64,000 bases of DNA from Larkinella sp965227735 (lineage in GTDB: Bacteria; Bacteroidota; Bacteroidia; Cytophagales; Spirosomataceae), in the NCBI RefSeq assembly GCF_965227735.1, contig NZ_OZ245776.1, forward strand, positions 1 through 64,000, given 5' to 3'. Position numbers and translations under genes: made by a program. Positions within the stretch are counted from its first letter, which is position 1; every line of letters begins with the position of its first letter. Below are positions 25,962 to 33,895 of the stretch, piece by piece. Below the pieces are notes generated by a model. The model searched no databases. It was not told the DNA's origin and worked only from the letters and a program-made list of their open reading frames with translations.

Positions 25962-28603
25962 AAACGGCCGCTGAAAAACCGCCTGAACCACCGCGCTGGG
26001 CCCGCAATCTGCTCCGCTGGTACTGCCGTCCCGACCTGCTCGAAGATCTGGAAGGCGATATGAACGAATATTTTGAACGCAACCTGATCACCAAAGGCGT
26101 CCGGCGCGCCCGCTGGATTTATATCCTTGATGCGCTGAAATTTTTCAGACCGTATACCATCCGCAAACCCGATTTCCTCCACTTCCTCATTCATTGGATC
26201 ATGATTGGCAGCTACCTCAAAACGTCCCGGCGCAGTCTGGTGCGCAACAAACTGTTCTCATTCATCAACATCATCGGGCTGGCCGTCAGCCTGTCGGTAG
26301 GCTTGCTCGTCATCGCGTTTCTGACGGACCTGCTTTCCTACGATGTTTTTCACGAAAAGAAGAACCGCATCTACCGCATTCAGACAAAAAATGAAACGGC
26401 TGACAAAAATGTCATGGATTTTGCTTCAACGTCGCTGAAAGCAGGCTATAAAATCCGGGAAACAATCGCGGGCGTTGAAGACGTATCGCTGATCCGGCGA
26501 GGGTTTTACAGCGATGCGAAAGTCAGCGACGAAACCATCATTCCGCTCGAGGCAACCTGGGCCGATCCTTCGTTTTTCAAGGTGTTTACCTTCCCTCTGC
26601 TCAAAGGAAACCCGGCCACGGCGCTGAAAGAACCGTATTCGCTGGTGGTCACCGAAAAAACCGCCCGGAAGTTATTTGGCGATGCTGAAGCCATGGGTAA
26701 AACCGTCCGGTTCGATACGTTAAATTACACGGTAACCGGCGTTCTCAAAGACCTGCCCAAACTGTCGCACATTCAACTGGATGCGTTGGTTTCGCTGGCG
26801 TCGATGGTCGGCCAGAAAGCCGATTCCGATGGTGGTATTCTGGACTGGAGTAACATCTTCCAAAACTACGTGTACCTGACGGTCCCTGAAAACGCCAATC
26901 TTCAGGCCATTCAGGCTGGTCTTGATAAACTGAGTGCTGCCGAAAATACCAGACTTGACCGCCAGAAAATTACGCTTTCACTCCAACCGATGGACAAAAT
27001 TGTCCTGGGGGGACGGTTATCCAACGAGATTGGTGTCAACATTCCAAAGCCCGCGGTCTGGACGCTGATTGGGCTGGCTTTTGTGGTGATTCTCTCCGCC
27101 TGCTTCAATTACACCAATCTTTCCATTGCCCGGTCGATGCGACGTTCCCGCGAAGTGGGCATTCGCAAAATTGTTGGTGCGCTGAAAGGCCACGTGCTGG
27201 GGCAGTTTCTGGCCGAGTCGGTCATCATTTCCGTGCTGGCACTGGTCTTTTCGTTTCTGCTGTTTCTGTTCCTGCGCATTCAGTTTCTGGCGCTCGCTCC
27301 TCCCTTAGCAGAGGTGGTTTCGCTTGAATTATCACCCCGACTTATCCTTTATTTTTTGCTCCTGGCCGTTGTCGTTGGGCTTGCCGCCGGTTTTTTGCCC
27401 TCCCTGTTTTTCTCCCGCATCCAGGCGGTTCAGGTGCTGAAAGATGCCTCCTCTCTCAAGGTATTCCGGCACGTCAACCTGCGCAAGGCATTGATTGTGA
27501 TCCAGTATACGTTTTCGCTGATCTTTATTACGGCCACCCTGATCGGCTACAAACAGTACCGGGGGTTTCTGTCGTTCGATCTGGGCTTTACCACTGAAAA
27601 CATCCTGAACATCCGGATGCAGGGCAATAAAAATAATCTACTGAAAAAGGAATTGGCCCAAATCCCGGCGGTGAGCCAGATCGCCACTTCACGCATGATC
27701 ACGAGTCTCGGGAGCCTGTACGGAACCCAGTTGAAATACCAGAACAAAGGGGAAAAGGATTCGGCAATGATCTGGCAAAACTTTGTCGATGAAAACTACA
27801 TTCCACTCCACCATCACCGATTTTTAGCCGGAACCAATTTCATCAACCGTCCAATCAGTGGCAACGAAACGGAAGTCGTCGTGAACGAGCAGGTTCTGAA
27901 ACGATTTCACATAGCCGACCAAAACCCGGCCGAAGCAGTAGGCCAGCAGGTGATTGTGGATAACAAACCCTTGACAATCGTTGGGGTGTTAAAAGATTTT
28001 CATTACGGCACGATGGATCAGAAAATTGAGCCAACGGTTTTCCGGTATTCCGCCGACGAATCCAATGGTTATCTGAACGTTGGCATCAAATCCGAAGATT
28101 ACCCGGCGGCTCTGTCCAGCATCGAAACCGCCTGGCAGAAAATCGACAAAGTGCACCCGCTGAAAGCCGTCTTCTACGATGAGCAGATTGAAGAAGCCTA
28201 CAAACAGTTCGAGGTAATGGTGAAAGTGATCGGTTTCATCACCTTCCTGGCCATCTGCATCGCGTCGATGGGATTGTTCGGCATGGTGGTGTTCACGACG
28301 GAAACCCGCTTGAAAGAAATCAGCATTCGTAAAGTGCTGGGGGCCAGTGAAGGAGGACTAATTTTTCACCTGAGCAAAGGCTTTTTGGTGTTGTTGCTCA
28401 TTGCCACCGTGATCGCACTGCCGGTTACGTACCTTTTCTTCGACCAGTTCATCCTGACGAAATTCGTTTACCACCAGCCGATCGGACTGAGTGAATTGCT
28501 GATCAGTGTGCTGGTGGTCATGGTGCTGGCTTTCCTGCTCATTGGCTCGCAGACCTTGAAAGCAGCCAGGAGCAACCCGGCGAAGGTATTGAAGAGTGAG
28601 TGA
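25958..28603 (+). CDS. FtsX/MacB-like ABC transporter permease with permease-prefix domain
   Basis: 881 residues. An N-terminal cytoplasmic prefix (about residues 1-85, containing WARNLLRWYCRPDLLEDLEGDMNEYF in two parts) is followed by two MacB/FtsX halves: transmembrane helix, MacB-like periplasmic core, a block of FtsX helices (AVWTLIGLAFVVILSACFNY and on), then a second core and a final three-helix FtsX block. Eight transmembrane segments in total by eye. REVGIRKIVGALKGHV and KEISIRKVLGASEGG are the paired FtsX signature loops. No ATPase gene is adjacent, so it resembles the orphan permeases (ADOP-like) linked to PadR. Role unknown, perhaps lipid or peptide efflux, or stress sensing. Confidence 0.9.
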   Translation: MKTAAEKPPEPPRWARNLLRWYCRPDLLEDLEGDMNEYFERNLITKGVRRARWIYILDALKFFRPYTIRKPDFLHFLIHWIMIGSYLKTSRRSLVRNKLFSFINIIGLAVSLSVGLLVIAFLTDLLSYDVFHEKKNRIYRIQTKNETADKNVMDFASTSLKAGYKIRETIAGVEDVSLIRRGFYSDAKVSDETIIPLEATWADPSFFKVFTFPLLKGNPATALKEPYSLVVTEKTARKLFGDAEAMGKTVRFDTLNYTVTGVLKDLPKLSHIQLDALVSLASMVGQKADSDGGILDWSNIFQNYVYLTVPENANLQAIQAGLDKLSAAENTRLDRQKITLSLQPMDKIVLGGRLSNEIGVNIPKPAVWTLIGLAFVVILSACFNYTNLSIARSMRRSREVGIRKIVGALKGHVLGQFLAESVIISVLALVFSFLLFLFLRIQFLALAPPLAEVVSLELSPRLILYFLLLAVVVGLAAGFLPSLFFSRIQAVQVLKDASSLKVFRHVNLRKALIVIQYTFSLIFITATLIGYKQYRGFLSFDLGFTTENILNIRMQGNKNNLLKKELAQIPAVSQIATSRMITSLGSLYGTQLKYQNKGEKDSAMIWQNFVDENYIPLHHHRFLAGTNFINRPISGNETEVVVNEQVLKRFHIADQNPAEAVGQQVIVDNKPLTIVGVLKDFHYGTMDQKIEPTVFRYSADESNGYLNVGIKSEDYPAALSSIETAWQKIDKVHPLKAVFYDEQIEEAYKQFEVMVKVIGFITFLAICIASMGLFGMVVFTTETRLKEISIRKVLGASEGGLIFHLSKGFLVLLLIATVIALPVTYLFFDQFILTKFVYHQPIGLSELLISVLVVMVLAFLLIGSQTLKAARSNPAKVLKSE

Positions 28604-28608
28604 TGTTA

Positions 28609-28721
28609 TTACACAGAGTTTATCAGAGGAAATCAGACGGGGCCGCCCGGCGGTTAACCAGAGAGTCTTTGATTAACCGCCGGGCGGCCCCGTCTGATTT
28701 CCTCTGATAAACTCTGTGTAA
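28609..28721. repeat. Perfect 49-bp inverted repeat between convergent genes
   Basis: Arms 28609-28657 and 28673-28721 are exact reverse complements over 49 bp with a 15-nt loop. The outer half (TTACACAGAGTTTATCAGAG) shares units with the repeat at 29604-29686; the inner half is GC-rich. It sits between the stops of the permease and DUF1080 genes and could terminate both. Confidence 0.93.
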
Positions 28722-28729
28722 CGACCAAA

Positions 28730-29710
28730 TCACTTCTTATACGTACACTTCGAATTATCCGCCACCCGGTAATACGACTTGTAGTTCAGCGCTTTCTTCA
28801 CCATGCAGCCTTTCAGATTCAACACTTCGATGTTTCGGAAGTCGATGGCGTGGCTTTCACTTTGCAGGGCGATGTAGCCGCCCGTCAACAGCGTGTTATC
28901 TTTCTTGAGCCAATAGTCCGGATTTCCCACGTGGCCGGAGGCAAAATCGTTCTGCTTGCTGATGTAGCCACCGCCAATTTTCGGTTTTTCGTAGGTCAAC
29001 ACCGTGTCGCCTTCGATGATGTGGTGAATGATTTCTCCGCCCAGCACCACCGCCGTTACCGTGACCCACTGATCGCCGTCGTAAGTTTTGGATTGCGAGT
29101 CGATGCAGTGATCGGGAATTACTTTGCCACCCATTTCGACGATGGTCCCCGGCGTGCAGAGGTTGGCCGTGTGCCGAACGCCCTTGCCCAAACCGCCCAG
29201 CGTCTGTATTTCCAGCGAAATCGGAAAATCCTGGTCTTTGGTCAGGCTCTTTGCCGACTGTGAGTGGATCATTACCCCGCTGTTGCGCACATTCCAGTTG
29301 GCACCACCCGGCACCTGGTCGCCCAGAAACCGGTAGTCAAACTTGAGAATATAATACGAAAAAGGCTCTTTGTAGTAAATGTGACCGTATTTGTTGTCGA
29401 AAGTCTTGTATTGGTCATACATAATCCGCATCATGCCGTTTTCGGCCCGGAACGTATTCTTGTAGTTGACATTCAGGTCTTCCCCGGCAACCTTTATATC
29501 CCAGCCGCTCAGGTCTTTGCCGTTGAACAGTTGAATCCACTCCTCCTTTTTCGGGTCGTTCTTCTGGGCGAAAACGGGTTGGAAGAAAAGCAGGAAAAGA
29601 CTGTAACACAGGGTTAATCGGGGATAATCAGAGTTTATCAGGGAAACTCTGATAAGCTCTGATATCCTCTGATTAACTCTGTGTAATGATTTCTTCGTAA
29701 ATAATGTCAT
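28730..29710 (-). CDS. DUF1080-domain secreted protein (3-keto-disaccharide hydrolase family)
   Basis: 326 residues. A signal-type hydrophobic segment (CYSLFLLFFQPVFAQ) ends near residue 49, and the mature part is one DUF1080 domain (EEWIQLFNGKDLSGWDIKVA, GVMIHSQ, GGYIALQSESHAIDFRNIEV), a concanavalin-like jelly roll; some members hydrolyse 3-keto-glycosides. The N-terminal 49 residues are abnormally long for a signal peptide: residues 9-36 are encoded by a palindromic repeat (29604-29686). No other ATG lies before the hydrophobic core, so translation probably starts at 29710 upstream of the repeat, or at a non-ATG codon nearer the core. Confidence 0.85.
   Translation of the reverse strand: MTLFTKKSLHRVNQRISELIRVSLINSDYPRLTLCYSLFLLFFQPVFAQKNDPKKEEWIQLFNGKDLSGWDIKVAGEDLNVNYKNTFRAENGMMRIMYDQYKTFDNKYGHIYYKEPFSYYILKFDYRFLGDQVPGGANWNVRNSGVMIHSQSAKSLTKDQDFPISLEIQTLGGLGKGVRHTANLCTPGTIVEMGGKVIPDHCIDSQSKTYDGDQWVTVTAVVLGGEIIHHIIEGDTVLTYEKPKIGGGYISKQNDFASGHVGNPDYWLKKDNTLLTGGYIALQSESHAIDFRNIEVLNLKGCMVKKALNYKSYYRVADNSKCTYKK
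29604..29686. repeat. Imperfect palindrome inside the 5' end of the DUF1080 gene
   Basis: Right arm, read on the minus strand, is built from 10-bp units ending ATCAGAG (TTAATCAGAG, GATATCAGAG, CTTATCAGAG) after TTACACAGAG; the left arm carries the same units with substitutions. The same units form the outside of the perfect repeat at 28609-28721, less than 1 kb away. Confidence 0.8.
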
Positions 29711-29770
29711 CAGTTTTGAGCTTTATATTGATTGCTGCCATAAGAAAAAACGAGATCGAGTCTACTCAGG

Positions 29771-30676
29771 TCAGGACATCCGTTGTTTTTTTTGAATCAG
29801 CTTTGTTGGCCCCAACTCCTCCACGGCGGGCAGACCGGTTGTATACGTGCGATGGAACGTATTTTCGACCAGTTTCGGATACGGTTCAAACGTAATCCAG
29901 CGCAGCGGTCCTTTCCGAAGCCAGAACGAAGCTTCCAGCAATCCGCAGAACCAGGCTGGCGGTTTCGGATAGCCAAACGCTTCCCGCAGTTTGTCATTGA
30001 TTAAAGCCGCAAAAACCGGCTTCACGGCGGGTCGCAGCGGTTTAGGCACCCAGCCCTGCACAATGCGGACGGTAGAATCGGCGACGTGGCGGTTGCTATC
30101 GGCATACCGGAAATGCTCCGCTTCGTAGGATTCCGTGAAAATGTTGAGAGCTTCAATCGTTTCAGGAATATCGGTCAGGTTCATGCGCTGCCCGACTTCC
30201 CGGAAAAACAGAAAGAAAGCCTGCTCCTCCGCCGGAATCAGCTTCCGCCAGCCGTAGCGGTTGATCCAGTTGATGGGATAAAAGATGAAGGTGGCCAGCA
30301 CCATCAGAAAATCCTCGTTCGGGATCTGGTAAAAACCGTGGATGCGGTTCATTTGCGTGACGGCGCGCAAGCCGGTTTCGGTATTCAAACCGTATTGCAT
30401 GAACCAGGCAATCAGGATGCTGGTGTCATCGTAGCGCTTCTGGCCGTGTTTCTCAAACTCGCCCGTTCGCATCAGCAAAGCCGAGGTTCGGGGACTGGCG
30501 TAGGTGTGAAAGAGAGCCAGTTCGAGCGCCCGCGTGATGTCGAACGGAAATTCGTAGCCCACCAGCAACTGCACCATGCGCTGGTAGTCCCGCTGCGGAT
30601 CGAGCTGTTCCAGTTCGCGACGAACCGCCGGATTTCGGAATACGCCCGCTACTTTTGAATAAACCGGTGCTGTCAT
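29771..30676 (-). CDS. MpaB/latex-clearing-protein-like oxygenase (DUF2236)
   Basis: 301 residues, no signal peptide. The family pattern is clear: an N-terminal helical part, then LALFHTYASPRTSALLMRTG, FEKHGQKRYDDTSILIAWFM, and NRIHGFYQIPNEDFLMVLAT, followed by IEALNIFTESYEAEHFRYAD. Members of this family (rubber oxygenase Lcp, MpaB) bind a b-type haem through a conserved histidine and cleave olefinic or polyketide substrates; the histidines in KHGQKR and RIHGFY are the likely key residues. The substrate here is unknown. Stands between two palindromic repeats. Confidence 0.85.
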   Translation of the reverse strand: MTAPVYSKVAGVFRNPAVRRELEQLDPQRDYQRMVQLLVGYEFPFDITRALELALFHTYASPRTSALLMRTGEFEKHGQKRYDDTSILIAWFMQYGLNTETGLRAVTQMNRIHGFYQIPNEDFLMVLATFIFYPINWINRYGWRKLIPAEEQAFFLFFREVGQRMNLTDIPETIEALNIFTESYEAEHFRYADSNRHVADSTVRIVQGWVPKPLRPAVKPVFAALINDKLREAFGYPKPPAWFCGLLEASFWLRKGPLRWITFEPYPKLVENTFHRTYTTGLPAVEELGPTKLIQKKQRMS

Positions 30677-30706
30677 AGCCGTATTCTTTCGATGAATTGG
30701 GGATAG

Positions 30707-30779
30707 GAACGCGGATGAAACGGATCAAAACGGATTTTATCTGTGTAAATCCGTTTTGATCCGTTTCATCCGCGTTCCC
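30707..30779. repeat. Perfect 32-bp inverted repeat in the divergent spacer
   Basis: Arms 30707-30738 and 30748-30779 are exact reverse complements with a 9-nt loop. The unit contains ACGGATCAAAACGGAT-like internal repeats. It lies between divergent genes (MpaB-like on the minus strand, iron-sulfur subunit on the plus strand), so a simple terminator role does not explain it. Confidence 0.9.
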
Positions 30780-30849
30780 ATCCAAATTAATTAACAGACA
30801 ATAGACTTCAAACTGCATAAATTCGGGCCAATCTTCCGGATTCGTGCGC

Positions 30850-30857
30850 TAAATTTG
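30850..30857 (+). promoter_or_regulatory. Candidate -7 element (TAAATTTG) for the molybdenum hydroxylase operon
   Basis: Perfect TAnnTTTG ending 35 bp before the ATG at 30893. No clear -33 partner. Confidence 0.3.
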
Positions 30858-30892
30858 TAATTTAGCTCCGATTCCAAACTCACTCCTTCACT

Positions 30893-31351
30893 ATGGCCTT
30901 GTTCAAACTGCAAATCAACGGCAAAAGCTACCAGACCGAAGCCGAAGCCGACACCCCGTTGTTGTGGGTATTGCGCGATAATCTGGGGCTGTTCGGCACC
31001 AAATACGGTTGCGGGATTGCCCAATGCGGTGCCTGCACCGTCCACCTCAATGGCGAAGCCACCCGTTCCTGCACCTTACCCGTTTCGGCCATCGGCACGT
31101 CCAAAGTTACGACGATCGAAGGATTGTCCAAAAATGGCGACCACCCGGTTCAGAAAGCCTGGGATGAGGTGGATGTAGCCCAGTGCGGCTACTGCCAGGC
31201 CGGACAAATCATGACGGCGGCTGCGTTGCTGAAACGCAAGCCCCAGCCCACCGATGCGGAGATTGAAGCCACCATGTCCGGGAATATTTGCCGCTGCGGC
31301 ACCTACCACCGCATCAAAGAAGCCGTGAAAGTAGCCGCAAAAACAAAATAA
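30893..31351 (+). CDS. (2Fe-2S) small subunit of an isoquinoline-1-oxidoreductase-type molybdenum hydroxylase
   Basis: 152 residues. Electron-transfer subunit with two iron-sulfur clusters: a plant-type ferredoxin site in GCGIAQCGAC (Cys40, Cys45, Cys48, plus Cys60) and the helical second site in CGYCQAG (Cys98, Cys101) with ICRCGTY (Cys133, Cys135). The partner catalytic subunit follows about 100 bp downstream. The two-subunit layout without an FAD subunit matches the IorAB type. Electrons probably pass to a periplasmic cytochrome rather than NAD. Confidence 0.93.
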   Translation: MALFKLQINGKSYQTEAEADTPLLWVLRDNLGLFGTKYGCGIAQCGACTVHLNGEATRSCTLPVSAIGTSKVTTIEGLSKNGDHPVQKAWDEVDVAQCGYCQAGQIMTAAALLKRKPQPTDAEIEATMSGNICRCGTYHRIKEAVKVAAKTK

Positions 31352-31372
31352 GTTTACGGTTTAAGGTTTTCA

Positions 31373-31421
31373 GTTTACGGTGGCTGACGCACGCTAAATG
31401 AATGCGTCAGCCACCGTAAAC
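31373..31421. repeat. Inverted repeat between molybdenum hydroxylase subunits (same family as 2845-2915)
   Basis: Arms GTTTACGGTGGCTGACGCA (31373-31391) and its reverse complement (31403-31421), 11-nt loop, with an extra degenerate copy of the outer part upstream. It ends with CCCCAAACCAACAT directly before the ATG at 31454, as in the susC-susD gap. Confidence 0.88.
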
Positions 31422-31453
31422 CGTAAACCGAATACCCCAAACCCCAAACCAAC

Positions 31454-33595
31454 ATGTCTTCACAACTCAATCATAACCGCCGGAATTTCCTAAAAATTGC
31501 CGCAGCAACCGGAGGAGGTCTCCTGCTGGGCTTCAACTGGACCGATTCCGAAGCCGCCGTTGCAGGCGCACCCCTCAAAGGCGTGGCCGCTCCGGCCATC
31601 GATTTCAATAGTTACCTCTCCATCAATCCGCAGGGTGTCATCACCATTTTGTCGCCTAATCCGGAAGTGGGCCAGGGCATCAAAACCGCCTTCCCGATCA
31701 TCGTGGCGGAGGAACTGGATGCCGACTGGAAGAACGTTGTCGTTGAACAGGCCCCGCTCGATACCCAGAAATTCGAACGGCAGGTCGCCGGGGGCAGTGG
31801 CTCCATTCCACACTCCTGGAAACGGCTGCGCGTGGCCGGTGCTACGGCCCGGCACATGCTGCTGGAGGCTGCCGCCAAACGCTGGAACGTGTCGGCGTCG
31901 GACTGCACGACCAGCAAAGGATTCGTGCTCCATGCCGCCAGCAAACGCAAACTGAGCTACGGTGAGTTAGCCACCGAGGCTTCAAAAATGCCGGTTCCGG
32001 CCGATGTAAAACTGAAAGAAATCAAAGATTTCAAGCTGATCGGTCAAACGATCAAAAACGTCGATAACCCCGGCATTGTGACCGGAAAACCGCTGTTCGG
32101 GCTGGATTTCCACCGCGAAGGGATGCTGATCGGCATGTTGCAACGCCCGGCTTTTGGCTATAAACTAAAATCCGTCGATTCGGCAGCGGCCAAAGCCATG
32201 CCCGGCATCGTCAATGTCGTGACTATCAACAACAGCGTGGCCGTCGTCGGCAAATCGATTTGGCAGGTCAAAAAGGCCAAAGACACCCTCAAGATCGAGT
32301 GGGAAAAAGATGGGAATCTGGAAAGCACCTCGGACCACAACCGCATTTTCAAAGAAATGCTGGACAGCCCGAATACGACCGTTCGGCGGAAAGACGGTGA
32401 TGTTGAAACTGCTTTTAAAAATGCCGCCAAAGTCGTAAAAGCCGAATACCAGTGTCCGTTTCTGCCGCACAGTCCACTGGAACCGATGAACTTTTTCGCC
32501 CACGTCAAAGCCGACAGCGCGGAGTTGGTCGGGCCAAGCCAGACACCGGAGGCCGCCCGTAATCAGACAGCGAAACTGCTGGGTTTACCGCCCGAAAAAG
32601 TAAGCGTGCAACTGACCCGCATGGGGGGCGGTTTTGGTCGTCGACTCAATACCGACTACGCCATCGAAGCCGTTCAGGTTTCCAAAGCCGTCAATGCACC
32701 GGTGAAGGTAATGTGGACGCGCGAAGACGACATGACCGGCGGTATTTATCGCCCGGCCGTTCGCTACCGCTTCGAAGCGGCTCTGGATGCGCAGAACAAC
32801 CTGATTGGCTATAAGTTGCGGGGTGCCAGCATCAATGCCGGCAACGCCACCCGCGAAGACAACTTTCCGTCGGGAGCCGTTGAAAACCTGCTGATCGACA
32901 GCATCGACCACAAATCTCCCATCACGACCGGCCCCTGGCGCGCGCCGATCACCAACTTCCTGGCGTTTGCCGAGCAGGCTTTCCTGGATGAGGTGGCCCA
33001 GGCCGCCGGGAAAGATCCGGTGCAGTTCCGGCTCGAATTACTGGACAAAGCCAAGCAAAAACCGACCGGCAAAATCACCTACGACATCGACCGGATGAAG
33101 GGCGTTATTCAACTGGCGGTCGAGAAATCGGGCTGGGGGAAAAAGACCGGCGTTTCGCAGGGATTTAGTGTTTATTTCTCCCACCGCTCTTACGTGGCCC
33201 AGATTGGCGAAGTGGTGGTTGAAAAAGGCAAACCGGTTTTGAAAAAAGTGTATTCGGCCGCCGACTGTGGCATCGTGATCAACCAGAGCGGGGCACAACA
33301 GCAGGTTCGCGGGTGTGTGGTCGATGGGATTGGTCACGCCATGTACGGCAACATCACTTTCAAAGACGGCATTCCGGATCAGAAAAACTTCAACGATTAC
33401 AAGCTGATTCGGATGAATGAAGTACCGGAGGTCGAGGTCCATTTTGTTCAGAATGAGATCGAGCCAACCGGTTTGGGGGAACCCTCGCTCCCACCCGCGG
33501 GTGCAGCCGTGGCCAACGCCATTTTCAAAGCCACCGGCAAACGGCTCTACAACCAGCCTTTTGTCCAGACCGAGGTGTTTAAAGGCGTTTCATAA
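31454..33595 (+). CDS. Molybdopterin-binding catalytic subunit, xanthine dehydrogenase family (IorB type)
   Basis: 713 residues with a Tat signal (NHNRRNFLKIAAATGGGLLL), as expected for an exported molybdoenzyme. The mature part shows the IorB pattern: LSPNPEVGQGIKTAFPIIVAEEL, KNVDNPGIVTGKPLFGLDF, FLPHSPLEPMNFFAHV, LTRMGGGFGRRLNTDYAIEA, and near the end the Glu-containing GLGEPSLPPAGAAVANAIF, where the catalytic glutamate of the family lies. The enzyme hydroxylates an N-heterocycle or oxidises an aldehyde; the substrate is not evident. Co-transcribed with the iron-sulfur subunit. Confidence 0.93.
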   Translation: MSSQLNHNRRNFLKIAAATGGGLLLGFNWTDSEAAVAGAPLKGVAAPAIDFNSYLSINPQGVITILSPNPEVGQGIKTAFPIIVAEELDADWKNVVVEQAPLDTQKFERQVAGGSGSIPHSWKRLRVAGATARHMLLEAAAKRWNVSASDCTTSKGFVLHAASKRKLSYGELATEASKMPVPADVKLKEIKDFKLIGQTIKNVDNPGIVTGKPLFGLDFHREGMLIGMLQRPAFGYKLKSVDSAAAKAMPGIVNVVTINNSVAVVGKSIWQVKKAKDTLKIEWEKDGNLESTSDHNRIFKEMLDSPNTTVRRKDGDVETAFKNAAKVVKAEYQCPFLPHSPLEPMNFFAHVKADSAELVGPSQTPEAARNQTAKLLGLPPEKVSVQLTRMGGGFGRRLNTDYAIEAVQVSKAVNAPVKVMWTREDDMTGGIYRPAVRYRFEAALDAQNNLIGYKLRGASINAGNATREDNFPSGAVENLLIDSIDHKSPITTGPWRAPITNFLAFAEQAFLDEVAQAAGKDPVQFRLELLDKAKQKPTGKITYDIDRMKGVIQLAVEKSGWGKKTGVSQGFSVYFSHRSYVAQIGEVVVEKGKPVLKKVYSAADCGIVINQSGAQQQVRGCVVDGIGHAMYGNITFKDGIPDQKNFNDYKLIRMNEVPEVEVHFVQNEIEPTGLGEPSLPPAGAAVANAIFKATGKRLYNQPFVQTEVFKGVS

Positions 33596-33611
33596 GTGAT
33601 GTGTGCTGAAC

Positions 33612-33836
33612 GGGATTGATTTAAACCAAATAAACGCCGAAGTGAATGTTTATCAGCCCACAGCTTTAGCTGTGGGTATAGTGATTCCACCTACTACAGA
33701 ACCGTTTCAACGGTTTTATCGGCCATAAACCGTTAAAACGGTTCCGGAATGATTCGGTTTCGTTTGAATTCCCCACAGCTAAAGCTGTGGGCTGATAAAC
33801 ATTCACTTCGGCGTTTATTTGGTTTAAATCAATCCC
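33612..33836. repeat. 225-bp palindromic element with perfect 65-bp arms
   Basis: Fills the roughly 300-bp gap between genes. Arms 33612-33676 and 33772-33836 are exact reverse complements over 65 bp. Each arm ends in its own small hairpin (CCCACAGCTTTAGCTGTGGG). The 95-nt centre holds two more hairpins (AACCGTTTCAACGGTT and AACCGTTAAAACGGTT). A diverged copy of the inner modules is at 56213-56370. Confidence 0.93.
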
Positions 33837-33895
33837 GATCAGCATCAGTGCAACTACCGTATTCCTTCCCCTTTATTGCTTACTCAACGACCCGG

